From: Tipula vernalis
Lineage: Eukaryota > Arthropoda > Insecta > Diptera > Tipulidae
DNA: 64,000 bases
NCBI GenBank assembly: GCA_958295665.1
Contig: OY282558.1
Location: 29,905,045-29,969,044 of the forward strand
Reading direction: 5' to 3'
Shown here: piece by piece, positions 25,290 through 36,400 of the stretch
How positions within the stretch are numbered: the stretch's first letter is position 1
How the letters are laid out: every line of letters begins with the position of its first letter
Notes under the pieces: generated by a model
The model's database searches: none
What the model was told of the DNA's origin: nothing
The model's input: only the letters and a program-made list of their open reading frames with translations
Translations under genes and position numbers: made by a program

Positions 25290-26350
25290 TTCGAATAACA
25301 TTTTCGTGGACAATTTTGACGATTATATTGAGCATTTCGAAAATTTATTGACAATAAACGCAACAGAAGACATTGAAGACAGATGTTCATTTACGTAATG
25401 GGCCAAGAAACATTCAACTTATTAAAGAAAATAGTTAATCCGATGAAGCTAGTAAAGCGTACGAGGTACACAGAGTATCGTAGAACATTAGAAATTCAAT
25501 AAAAGAAGTCAACAAGTAGAATAAACTGCAAAAGATTATGCGATTGAGTTACAATCAATGGCGGAGAAGTGTGATTTTGGTGAACAGCTTTACAATCCCG
25601 TATGATTAACTGGAAAATTAAAAGAGAATTAATTAACGAAAAATATTTAACTTTCGAAGAAGTGAAAATGTGCAATTTATTGAATCCAAAAAAAATTGAG
25701 AAGCTACAACATCAACAAGTGGAAGGTGGGATATTAACAGTTATAATAGAAAAATATTCGTTCCTAGTAATAATTTTAATACCAATAATTTTAATTTTAT
25801 GAAGCTTTGTAATATTGTATGTTACAATTGTAAAAATTGGGGCATTATCCAATGAATCCACATATCCAATGAAAAGCAGAAAAATATCAGTTTGCTAAAA
25901 AATGTTTACGATGAGGAGAATGAAGTTTGCAATCGACACTGAATCCAAATACACAATAATTTCCATTTGTGAATATCACAAGTTTTTCAACAATTATATT
26001 TTAAATGCAGTTAGTAAAAAATTATCAGTTATTTCGGGAGAAATTGTAAACATTTTCGGAAAATTTAAGGTTAATGAAAACAGTAGGGAGAGCTTGGTTG
26101 GATTTACACTTTCGTCACTGGCGAAATAGTTTTGTTCAAAATTTAAATAAAGGGTTAAAAAAGAATTTGATCTTATGAAAATGTTGAAAGAAAAATAATT
26201 GGAAAATGTACGGGGGATTTTTCTTAAAAAGAATTTGGAAGGAAAAATCCAATTAAGCATTTCGTGGGCGAGATACATATTAAAGATGATGCAAGGCTGA
26301 TATTTGGTAGGGATAGATGTTTTTAGGGGAAAAGTTGAACAGAGTAAAGA
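25290..26350 (+). pseudogene. Ty3/gypsy retrotransposon remnant: gag and protease
   Basis: Three decayed blocks in the same direction. Gag: VDNFDDYIEHFENLL near 25,305, MGQETFNLLKKIVNP near 25,400, LQSMAEKCDFGEQLYN near 25,555, then a frame with KRELINEKYLTFEEVK near 25,640; these match the capsid region of insect gypsy-type elements. Protease: AIDTESKYTIIS near 25,930 aligns with the retropepsin DTG(S/A) motif, with the glycine replaced by glutamate, followed by KKLSVISGEIVNIFGKFKV. A last block near 26,300 reads LIFGRD, the end of the protease. Frames change several times and stops are common, so nothing here can be translated as a polyprotein. Reverse transcriptase, expected next, is missing; RNase H and integrase of what is probably the same element resume at 31.6 kb. 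No LTR was recognised. Confidence 0.8.
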
Positions 26351-27497
26351 CACACAACCCGTAAAAACAAAGTTTTTGACTATATATCCTTTATATATAA
26401 GACTCGGTCGATTGCAATTCAGTTTCGACCTTCTTCACCATGACTAAAATTTAAAATTCAATGAGTAAGGGCAGAGCCTTCTAGAGTATAGAGCCATAAT
26501 CTTAATGACGTATTTTTTAGAAGCTTTTTTGGTGGTATAACTTTTCACTGAGTTCAATAGGAATGCATAGTAAAAACGGTGTTTTTTAACTGCAAGTTTT
26601 TCAATGAAAAAAACAAATATATTATAAAATGTTTATATAAAAGTTTTCTACATATCTTTAAGAACAATATACAAGAAGGCCATATTGGTATTAAGTAAAT
26701 ATTAATTGCAGAAATATTAAAATTAAATTATTTCTAAAATATATTTTTTCGAACTTTCATTTTAAAAAATACATCAAAGTTGGCTCTGACAAATTAAAAT
26801 ATAACTTGCTAAATTTATCTTTAGTTTTACTAGTGTACGTAAGATGTCTAAAATGGTTACAGAAAAATACGAAAAAAAAATTATTTAATCGCAAAATTAT
26901 CACACGTTCCTATATTTTGTGAATTTGTTTTGCTTTTCCTACAATTTTTGAACTTCAATTTTCCCCAGGTGGTAATTTTTGATACGATTTTTCCAAATTT
27001 TTACGGCCATCACTGCCATCTATGTAATGTATATTGACTTAATCACCAAACGAATTGTAGTAAGCTTTTATTTTAATTTGACCAGAATGCTGTTGTTATG
27101 AAATTTTTTTATATTTTGCTTTAAAAAATTCAATTATTACAAGCAAATGAAAACGATTTACTTAACCGACATTCATATATGTTGAAATTCAAATATTTAT
27201 GGAAGTATTTCAGGAATCATAATTAAGAATTTGTAACGTTTTCATTTAAAAATTTGTCTTAGGAAAAAAAAGTGATTTCCCATATGTTTTGTGTATTTTA
27301 CTATGAAAAGTTTCGTTTTTTCCTCGTTTCTAATTTCTTTATAAAAGCTGTGTTTTTTAGACTATGGCTTTGTATAATCAAGGTTGCTTTGGTAAGGGTC
27401 ATTCAAAAAACAAATTTGAATTTTAAACTTACTTGAAGAAACATTTGGAACACTACTAGATTGAATTTTTTAAATTGAAAATTAAAGAAAAAACTTA
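26351..27497. other. Unassigned sequence between gypsy and Penelope remnants
   Basis: About 1.1 kb of AT-rich DNA with no recognisable coding. It may hold leader sequence of the downstream Penelope-like element or more decayed retroelement sequence. No reverse transcriptase motif was found in it. Confidence 0.4.
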
Positions 27498-30282
27498 ATA
27501 AATTAAACAATTTTTATTTGGTTTAGGGCTCTTTTTATTTCTCTTTTAATTAATTAAAGCTTTAGCTTTCTTATATAAAAAATCTCCGGGTTGAAAAATG
27601 GAGACAACTAATGGAAATAACAGAAGTTTTTTCCATCACATAAGTGAAGAATATGGCAACAGCACAAAGAAAAGCATGAAATCCGTCATGAACGAAAATC
27701 ATCAGTTGGCAAAATTAATAAATAAACAACATTTTTTGTTAAAATGCAGAAAAGAAAAAGTTTTTCCAAAAACGAGGAAACTGAAAAATAATTTCAATAT
27801 AAGCCAAGATGTATTCCAGCGGTTAGAAAATACGTTCGTTTTCGGTGTAATAAACGAAGAAATTTCAATGACGATAAGAAACATTAAAGACACAAAAAGG
27901 AATTTAAGTACACTCAGTCGATTTCTTCAAGGAATTTTACCAAGCAGCGTTTTTGAAGAATTTTATCAACATGCGGAAAGGACATTCAATTATCATTTTA
28001 ATGAAATTAAAATGAGACAAAAATCAAAATTTGAACAAATCATAAATAATAATTTAGACACTTTAACGAATGGTTTATTTGGTACTTGTGAAAGATGGCT
28101 AGTAAATTTTTCAAACATCGAACTTCCGATTCATGTGAAAATTATTTAAAGTTTAGGTAATAAATTTTGTCCTCCAACCATCGGTTCTTCAATTCCATAT
28201 TTCAAAATTATTTCAGATGTGGAAAGTGCAATTTTTGGTTTAAATGACAACGATCGTGTAAATATTCGGAATAATTTTATAAACATTTTAGCAAATTACA
28301 AAAATAGTACAAAATTTCAAAATCTAACGCCAGTCGAAAAAAGAATTTTAACTTATGTAAAACAAACAAAAACTTTTCTAAAAGATAATCCAGGGATTAT
28401 GGTCACGAAGGCAGACAAGGGTAATGTAACAGTTTTAACTCTACGAACGGACTATCTGGAAAAAATGTACAGCTTACTAAATGACGATTCCACGTACGTA
28501 CAAACTGCTAGAGACATATTGACACCAATACAGACGAAAATAAATTCAATGGTAAAAGAATGGGAGAATTCTGGGAATATTGACTTGAAAACAAGGAAAA
28601 ATTTAACGAGTTACACCGCAGTCATTCCAAAATTATACGGTTTACCAAAAATCCACAAACCAAATTTGCCATATAGACCAATTGTCAGTTCCATAGATGG
28701 TCCCACATATTCTTTAGCATCATTTTTAGGCAATATTCTAAAACCTAGTGTAGGAAAGACAAATTCTTACATACAAAATTCTGAAGATTTCAAAAATAAA
28801 ATTAGTAATGTTACGATCCCACCACAAATTTTCTGTTAATCTTCACGAACGTCGATAGCCAAATTGTCAAAAATATTATAAGTCAAAATTGGAGAAATAT
28901 AAAGAAAAATGCTAAATCAAAATTAACAAAAATTCAATTTTTCACTGCTTTAGATATCGTTTTGAACAATTCTGAATTTTCTTTTGACAACAAAATTTAT
29001 AAACAAATTTTTGGCTCACCTATGGGCTCACCAATAAGTCCGATAATAGCAAATTTATTAGTGGAAAATTTGGAAAATTCGGGTTTAAATTCATTAGATT
29101 TTCAACCAGTGTTTTACTTTAGATATGTGGACGATATAATTACGGCAATATTACCAATAAACAAAATTGATTCATTTTTAGAAAAATTTAATTCGAAAAA
29201 CAACAGAATAAAATCTACCTTAGAAAAAGAAGTAGATAACAAAATTTCATTTTTTGACATTCTGCTGATTCATGAACCAAATGGCAAAATTACGTGTGAT
29301 TGGTACCACAAAAATACTTGGTCGGGTAGATATCTAAATTTTCATTCTTGGCTTCCCAACAATTATAAAATTAACACCATTAAAATTTTGACCCAAAAAA
29401 TTCTAAAACTTTCCGATACTAAATTTCACAATAAAAGTTTAAAAATTCTAAAAGATACATTATGTCGAAACCAGTATCCGGAAAAATTGGTAAACCACAT
29501 AATTTGGAAACAAAAAAATTCCCATACAAATTTTAATTCTCGATCAACAAATGAAACCACTAATTATTTGGCCATTCCCTACGTTAAAAATCTTTATGAA
29601 AAAAATCAAAAATCTTTTCAAAAATTATAACTTTAAAATTATAGGACGTGCAGCTACAAGTTTAAACAACAACTTGTTTTCTAAAATTAAAGATAAAACA
29701 CCTTTAAAGAAACAATCAAACGTTGTTTATCAGGTACAATGTAGTTGCAATGCTACATACACAGGACAGACGAAACAATTTTTAGAAAAAAGATTTTACC
29801 AACACAAAAGTGACATAAATAAAGATCAAAATTTAAGCATTAGTGTACTTACAGGACATCTGAAAAATACGAACCATCAAATCAGTTTAGATAACATAAA
29901 CATTCTCAAGAAACCAAAAAATTTTAGAAAAAGATCGATTTTGGAAATGCTACAAATTAAATCAAGTACAAATTCAATAAATGTCATTGAAGATTACGCG
30001 TATATTGGTAACTCTTATGATTTGTTCATCTAAATTGTTTTTTGCCTTATGCAATTTTATTTTTAGTCAATTGTACAACCGTTTTTATATGAAAGCGCAT
30101 TAGCAAGGTTTTTTTTTTCGAAAATACATGGCTGGGCGTTTCCATGAAAAGTCATGAATTTTTGATATATTTTTCATTACGCTTTTGAAAATGAACTCGA
30201 ATAGAGTTCGAAAGCTAAAGCTTTAATTAATTAAAAGAGAAATAAAAAGAGCCCTAAACCAAATAAAAATTGTTTAATTTAT
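27498..30282 (+). mobile_element. Penelope-like retroelement bounded by a perfect 73-bp inverted repeat
   Basis: Positions 27,498-27,570 and 30,210-30,282 are exact reverse complements over 73 bp, starting ATAAATTAAACAATTTTT on the left. They enclose a Penelope-type coding region (reverse transcriptase and GIY-YIG endonuclease, annotated separately). Penelope-like elements often carry terminal repeats in direct or inverted order as a result of their copying mechanism. Perfect identity of the two arms, against several lesions in the coding region, is worth noting. It sits between the two halves of a gypsy element, so it may have inserted into that element. No target duplication was identified. 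Confidence 0.85.
27598..30033 (+). pseudogene. Penelope-like reverse transcriptase/GIY-YIG endonuclease, broken
   Basis: N-terminal charged region (from 27,598) leads to one in-frame stop at 28,147-28,149. Reverse transcriptase follows: KLYGLPKIHKPNLPYRPIVSS near 28,635, SPMGSPISPIIANLLVE near 29,013, and the catalytic FRYVDDI near 29,110. Between them the frame shifts near 28,837, where motif A should be: only FTN follows the break, so the segment with the motif A aspartate appears deleted. A second shift near 29,610, in an A-rich run, leads into the C-terminal GIY-YIG domain (VVYQVQCSCNATYTGQT, then KRFYQHK), ending at 30,033. Order, motifs and length fit the Penelope class. The intact protein would copy its RNA onto nicked DNA. 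This copy is inactive: one stop, two frameshifts, no motif A. The first ATG is a plausible start but not proven. Confidence 0.92.
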
Positions 30283-30439
30283 AAACTTAGTTATAGTATG
30301 TTGATCGAATTGAATTTTTGCCAAAAAGTATTGTTAGGTGAAAAAAGTCGATGTGCAAAATTTCAGCGCGAGAGGATCACGGGAAGTGGGTCAGTTTTGA
30401 ACTTGAAGATCGTAAGGACACTCAAGCAAGCTATCAAGC

Positions 30440-31490
30440 AGGGGAAGTTAATATAAAGGATATAAAAATGGTTTTGTTTATCGAGGATTGTGATATTATT
30501 TAAGTAATTTGTGACATATCTTCCGTATTGGTAAAATCTTTTTTCTAAAAATTGTTTTTAGTCTGTCCTGGTAAACAACATTTGATTGTTTCTTTAAAGG
30601 TATATGTTATCCTTAATTTTAGAAAACAATTTGTTGTTTAAACTTGTGGCTGTCCGTCCTATAATTATAGCATAACAAGGAAAGGTGAAATAATTTGAGG
30701 TTCCATTTTCTGGTCGAGAAACAGGATTTATGTGAAAATGTTTTTGTTTCCAAATTATGTTGTTTATAATTTTTCAGGATGTTGATTTTTAAAATTTTCA
30801 GTTTTTTATTGTGAAAGTTTTATAATTTTTTGTGTTAAATTTTTATGGAGTTAATTTTGTAAGATCAATCGCAGAAATCAACAGAATGTCCAAAAATGAA
30901 ATTTGGTTATCTTTCTTTCAAGGTCGAAAGCCTAAAGAGTTTAAAACTGAAATTTCTAAATTTCCATTAATTGGAAACTGGAGTTTCGTTAATTTTGATT
31001 TTTCTTTATATTTCTTCAATTTTGACTGACAATATTTATTACAATTTGGCTGTCACCATTGTAAATAACGCAGTAAAGCTAAATAGATTACCAAAAAATT
31101 TGGTGGAAGGACACCCTTAATTTTATTTTTAAAATCCTCAGAATTTTGAATGAAAAAATTTGTTTTCTCGACACTGATGATAAAGAGTATATTGGACGGC
31201 CTATGGAACTTACAATTAGTTTGAATGGTACGTTTGCTTTATTAATTTTTGGTAAGCCATATAATTTTGGAACCTCTGGGGTGTAAATCTATGTTTCCTG
31301 ATTTCTTCCAATCTTTTACTAAAGTACTAATTTTTGTTTTTATTTTTGTGGCGACGAGTACTCGTTAAAAATCTGTATGTAAATAGAATCGTTATTTAGT
31401 AGGTTGTACATTTTATCTCTGTAGTCCACTCCTAAAGTACTGTTGTATTTCCCTTTTCTGCCCTTGTGACTAAAATATTTAAATTAATGC
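30440..31490 (-). pseudogene. Second Penelope-like element remnant, convergent to the first
   Basis: Read on the minus strand, this segment follows the first Penelope element in order but is diverged and deleted. Near 31,440 it matches the region before the KLYGLPKI motif (AAAATGTACAACCTACTAAA here, AAAATGTACAGCTTACTAAA there). Near 31,260 it reads PKLYGLPKINKANVPF. Near 31,010 it matches the stretch after the missing motif A. Near 30,780-30,830 it matches the linker after the polymerase, and near 30,540-30,660 part of the GIY-YIG domain with an internal deletion. The catalytic FRYVDDI core is absent. Stops and shifts are frequent. The two copies face each other with 3' ends adjacent; 30,283-30,440 between them is unassigned. 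Confidence 0.8.
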
Positions 31491-31595
31491 TCAAAATTTG
31501 TTACAAATTTGTCACCAAAATTACATTCTGTACATGAATTGTTGACAAATGATCATTCAAGGGTTTTTGAAGAGTCCTAATCTGCGTCGACATGT

Positions 31596-32345
31596 TTGGC
31601 AATAGTGTTTGCAATAAAACATTTCAGAAGTAATCTATGGTAATAATTACAATATTTTGTGATAAAAAGCCTTTATGTAAAAAAATGTTACTGCAGATTT
31701 CTTATCTATGTAGGCTGCCTATAATAGAAGAAACAAAAATAAATTTCGAAGAAGAAATCGATAATAATGTACTGACGGGAGAATTAAAGATAGATTTTAA
31801 AAGTGTGGAAGAAGAAACTCAAAGAGATACATTTTTAAATAAATTATAAAATTCGGGTGGAAAGAAAATCGAATTCACAAGGCATATAAATATTATTTTC
31901 AAAACAATAAGCTTTTGTCTTTACAGGGTAGAGTAATTTTATATTTAAATCGTTTGGTACTCGTAATTCCGGAATGATTAAGAACCTGTATATGCAATAT
32001 ACAGTGCAAATTTTGCATAGTATTCTCGAGAACGTGGTAAAAACGAAGCAACTAGCAAGAAAATATGTCTATTGCCAGGGGTTTAATAGCGATATAGAAA
32101 CATTTATTCAAGGATGTAATGCATGTTCACAAACTGATGAAGATTTTAGAAAACTGGCCAATTACTTTTAACCCTTTCCAAAGAATTCATTTAGATTTTA
32201 TTTTATTTCGGTACAAAAAAAGTATTTTTAATTTTGCTAGATAGTTATACAAAGTGAACAGAAATAAAAAGGTTGAGAGCTACTATTGCATTTAAAATAA
32301 TAAATACTTTAGAACATATATTTTGTATGTATGTGAAAGACCAAG
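31596..32345 (+). pseudogene. Ty3/gypsy remnant: RNase H end and integrase
   Basis: In the same direction as the gag-protease piece at 25.3 kb. IVFAIKHFRSNLW near 31,602 matches the RNase H domain. LCRLPI near 31,710 matches the conserved ALSRLPI that ends it, with a deletion in between. At 31,974-32,171 the integrase zinc-binding domain appears (KQLARKYVY, then CNACSQT, the CxxC half of the HHCC finger). From about 32,178 the integrase core begins (FQRIHLDF with the first catalytic aspartate, then DSYTK, where the expected tryptophan is a stop, and EIKRLRATIAFKIINTLEHIF). Sequence is lost after about 32,345, so the second aspartate and glutamate are gone. Frames shift several times. Confidence 0.8.
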
Positions 32346-32361
32346 CGTTATAGTATCGGAT

Positions 32362-32514
32362 ATTATATGATTTTAATAAGTTCCGAAGATTGTAAGAGAA
32401 TTCAATCCAGTTTCGAACTGATAAGCTTATGATTATGAAAAAATCAATTTTCTCATCAGGCCGCGGCGACTGGACTGATTATAAAATCTTCGGAACTTAT
32501 TAAAATCATATAAT
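32362..32514. repeat. Perfect 30-bp inverted repeat enclosing the hammerhead-like core
   Basis: Positions 32,362-32,391 (ATTATATGATTTTAATAAGT onward) are the exact reverse complement of 32,485-32,514. The 93 bp between contains the hammerhead core described separately. The whole unit would fold, as RNA of either strand, into a long hairpin with the ribozyme at its tip. It begins about 20 bp past the last recognisable gypsy integrase sequence. The related copy at 61.75 kb lacks these outer arms. Confidence 0.85.
32402..32478 (-). ncRNA. Hammerhead-type self-cleaving ribozyme candidate
   Basis: On the minus strand, TCAGTCCAGT (32,478-32,469) pairs with ACTGGATTGA (32,411-32,402), a 10-bp helix III with one G-U pair. 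It is followed by C at 32,468, the expected cleavage nucleotide after U(16.1). GCCGCGGC (32,467-32,460) forms a very short helix I. CTGATGA (32,459-32,453) is the exact conserved core, and GAAA (32,414-32,411) closes it, with G at 32,452 and C at 32,415 as the first pair of helix II. Helix II is irregular: three pairs, an asymmetric bulge, then a TGATT/AATCA hairpin. The open end is helix III, so this is a type III layout. Core nucleotides are all present; activity is inferred. The two-to-three-pair helix I is the main doubt. Confidence 0.65.
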
Positions 32515-33164
32515 TAAATAAATAGAATTCTGTCTATTAGTCGGTATCGTTGAATTACTGTTCGTAAATACTAATATACTTCTCGTGTTAATCGAAACAC
32601 AATTAAAATGGTCTAACCACCGGTAGCATATTAGGTATTACATGAATTAATTAATATTCAACAAAAAAGTAATAAAAAGTAAAAATCGGATATTATTTGA
32701 ATCGGAACATGAAGTATTTGAATTAATTTTGTGAAACAGTTTTGTAAATCAGAGATTTTTAGTTATTAACAACGATTGTATAAATAAAAGTTTGGAAGAA
32801 GTTTGAATATCATTTCATGAAGGTACGTTCGCAGGTTCACCATTACCGAAAACATTTGTTTTTAGTTCTAATTTCAATTGTGGTCAACTCTAACGAATTT
32901 AAAACTATTCGATCAGCAGCAACTCAATCGATTTGGAAGTATCAAATCAAAAAAAAGTTTGCTTCTCTTAATAGAGTAAGTTTAGCATTTATTTTTGAAA
33001 TGTAAATTGAAATGTGTTAATTTTGGGGTGAATTACATAAGGTCTATTGAATTAATTGGTTCCCCGAAAAAACGACACTCTGACAAAAGACAAATGAAAA
33101 AATGACACAAAGATAAAAGAGCGCAGTGACAATGAGTTAAGTAACAAATTGAAAAATTTATTTC
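32515..33164. other. Non-coding, no feature recognised
   Basis: AT-rich intron sequence. The short open frame at 32,817-33,005 matches no family I recognise. Confidence 0.5.
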
Positions 33165-33452
33165 TGGAAAAGGAAGATTTAGTTTCAAAATATTCTGGAG
33201 AAGGGAAGACTTAATTTTAAAATGTTTTAGAAAAGTGAGATTTAATTTGGAAATTATAATGTTATTTAGTTTTAAAATTTCTGGAATAAACTTAATTTTA
33301 AAATATTTAAGAAAATATTGATTTAAATTAAAATTAGAATCGAAATATTTTCAATTTTAAAATATTCTAATGAAGGGAGGTTAATTTTAAAATATTCTGG
33401 AAAGTGTGGATTTTAATTAAAATTAGAATGGAAATATTTTTAATTTCGTTTG
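33165..33452. repeat. Degenerate minisatellite, TTAATTTTAAAATATTCTGG units
   Basis: Variants of TTAATTTTAAAATATTCTGG followed by a purine-rich spacer recur about six to seven times, roughly every 30-50 bp, with a longer sub-repeat (TTAAAATTAGAATxGAAATATTTT) occurring twice near 33,328 and 33,417. Units are diverged, so the array is old. Confidence 0.6.
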
Positions 33453-36400
33453 ACACACAAAGTTTACCTTTTCTTTAATCTGGGCCAATGAAACTGTGAA
33501 TAAAATATATCAAAATACGCTGGAGAATATACCGACTTCATTCAAATATTGAAATTATAATGAAGCTGTCGGATCGGAAGCCCGAAAAATAACCCAACTC
33601 TTTTTCTTCAATTTATTGTGAAATTTTATATTATTGTTAGAGCTTATTTGGAGATTAATCGAGATTTCTGACTTTGATTTGGGTTAGTATTTATTAAGTA
33701 GTTATACAATTCGACTTTATACCAGACATTAATTTAGTTTTCCCGATTTTTCTAACATGAATAAACTAAGTACTAACTTACTAAGTAGTACTTAGTTTTA
33801 ATTAGGTTCTGGCACACTGAAATTCTTAAGATTGCATCAACGCGTTTTAGTAAAGTGGATACACTTGCTATGATTACATAACATGAGCTTTGATGTTTAT
33901 ATGTGCACACCAAGTAATATTTAATTAAATTTAAAAAATAATTGATAATGGTATAATCATTCTGGTTTCAACAGAAATATGAAATTGTTGTTCAAATTTT
34001 TGTTATTAGTTACAAAAACAAACCGTAATATTATTGAAAACAATTTTTTAAAATTGTACATTCCCGAACCAGTGTTTGCCTAATCAAATAATTTAAGTAA
34101 ACATTTAAATTAAATTCATTGATGGACATGTTCGGCAGCCTTTGCTAAATTTGGTTTGTAGCAGAAAAGTGAAGTTGACTAATGGATGCCGCAGGCACTT
34201 AGTTTAATAAAAGAAAAAGAATTAAACACAATTTAATGAAATAAAACAAATATTTTGTCGCAATCTGGCTAACTTTTACCAAATTTGGTTTGAATTTAAT
34301 CTGTAGCTTTGATATCAGTAGAAAGTTTAAATAAATTTATAAAGTAATTGCCTAATGAACAAAATAATAAAATTTCAATAATTAAATTAAATCAAATTTG
34401 AAGGCTTCAGATTAAAGAGAAAAAAGAACCTGAATATGAGATAAGATGTGTGAATTTCAATAATTTCAAAATATTACTTCGATACTTAAAGAATACTTCG
34501 GACTGCTTCGAATCTCGCAAAATGGCTGCCATGTCAAATAAAATTCTTCTTCATAGCAGTAAAAGACCTTTTTAAAACAACAAATTAAATCTAAAATCCC
34601 ATTCTCAAAATATTATAAAAATTCCATTTTTTTATGTATGTATGTATATTAAAAATTTAATTGTAAGCTCCAGTTAAGATATCGCGTCTATTTATTCAAA
34701 AAATTATAAAGTCAAACAAAAGAAATACTGTGTAATGCTAAACTACTGTAAAATTACAACCGCCAGCGACGAAAGAAAAAAATTACAAATCAAATAATTT
34801 CATGCTTAATATATATTGTAAATAACCATCACATCTTGAATCACACTTGCAGTTGTGCTACAATACGCCAAGCTCACATAAAATTTAAATGTTTATCTAT
34901 TCGACTATCCTAACCGATAAATAATCTTTTTGTGCAATAAAAATTCAATCGATTTGGTTTTTTTTTTTTTTTTTTTTGTTGTGTTGTGCTGCAATAATAC
35001 AAACGACAAAATATATTGCTTTACCAATAGATAAGATGCAGTATATACAGCGAACGAAACAACTAAGAAAACGAAATTCATTATAATTTTTATTTTATTT
35101 TGTTTTTTATTATGTACACTCTTTAATAAGCAAAAATCTAAAGTGTGAATAATTGGCAATTTTCATTGAATCTGTATACTGCATAAATATAAGACGAAAA
35201 AAAAAAAAAAATAATAAAATAAAATATAAGAAGAAATGACTAAAATGTCAACGACATTAATTTTGATGGCACTTGTTCTGTTCACAATTTTTTATTCTTT
35301 TTTTTTTTGTTTTTTTGTTTTCTTAGTGTTGTGCTCTTTGGTGTGCTTAAGCTGGTGTGTTACGATTGAAAAAGAATATAAATTAAAAGATATAAAAAAT
35401 AAAATAAAAAATTCAAAGATGATGGTATGCAAACAAAAAATAAATATTCAAGATGTTTTATTTTATTAAAAAGAAAAAAATTCTGTGTTATCTTCCAAAA
35501 TTATCGAAATTAAATGAAAGAAAAGGATTTTTTTTTGCGTTTTGTTGTGTTTCGCGGATTGGTGTTAAAAATTTAAATTGACCGGCAAAATATGGTTCGC
35601 GTATAAATTGAGTTTTTAATGTAATTAAAATGGATTTTATTTCAATCAAATATTTTATTTATGCTGACCAAGGATGATTTTTATTTTTTTATTTTGCATT
35701 TGGCCTGAAACATTTGCAGTTGAAAGAAGCCGCACGCGCGCCGGAAATACTCACGCCTTAGAACTAAACATAATATTTTATTGGTATTTCTCACGTTGAA
35801 AAACTTTTTTTTTTAACGCTCCGGGGATATTTATTTTGACATTGAAAACTCTTTGCTTATTCGTTGTGCGTTGCGTTGTCAATTTGTACATATTTAAAAA
35901 AAAAAAAAAAAAAAAATGAAAATTTAACACGACAGCCAACGGTAATATGTTAAGATAATTTGTTCAATGCTGGAAACCATTTTGAATTGATTATGGTGTA
36001 TATGTACTTCATTTTTGATTTGGACGTTAGTTATACCTGAATAATATACAGGATGACATAAAGTAATTTTTCTCCGTCATTTCATCCCGATTGATTATTG
36101 ATTGAGGCAAATATCTAAAAGTAATTATAACTTGTAATTATCTGTGTGCACATCCACACAAAATGGATGGATGTTGAAAAACTATTTCTGTTTATTATCT
36201 TGGCAGTATTATCAATATTCTCTCTCTATATATACATGTGTATATAATACAAAAAGCATGAAATTTATCTTTAATTTATCATAATTCACAATAAAAAATA
36301 AATAATAATTTTTTATCGTCATTTGAGAAGTAAATATATGTATGTACGCTCGATGAGAGGGATTTAATAATATATAATTGAATAAAAATATAAAAAGAAA

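Noticed and set aside
25994..26353. 119-codon minus-strand open frame
   Set aside because: Antisense of the gypsy protease remnant, which explains the region better.
31165..31180. CTGATGA motif near the Penelope remnant as a possible second hammerhead
   Set aside because: No GAAA-closed helix or pairing partner follows; the stretch belongs to decayed Penelope coding sequence.
32112..32140. CTGATGA followed by GAAA near 32.12 kb on the plus strand
   Set aside because: It encodes the conserved integrase segment after CNAC, and no flanking helices form.
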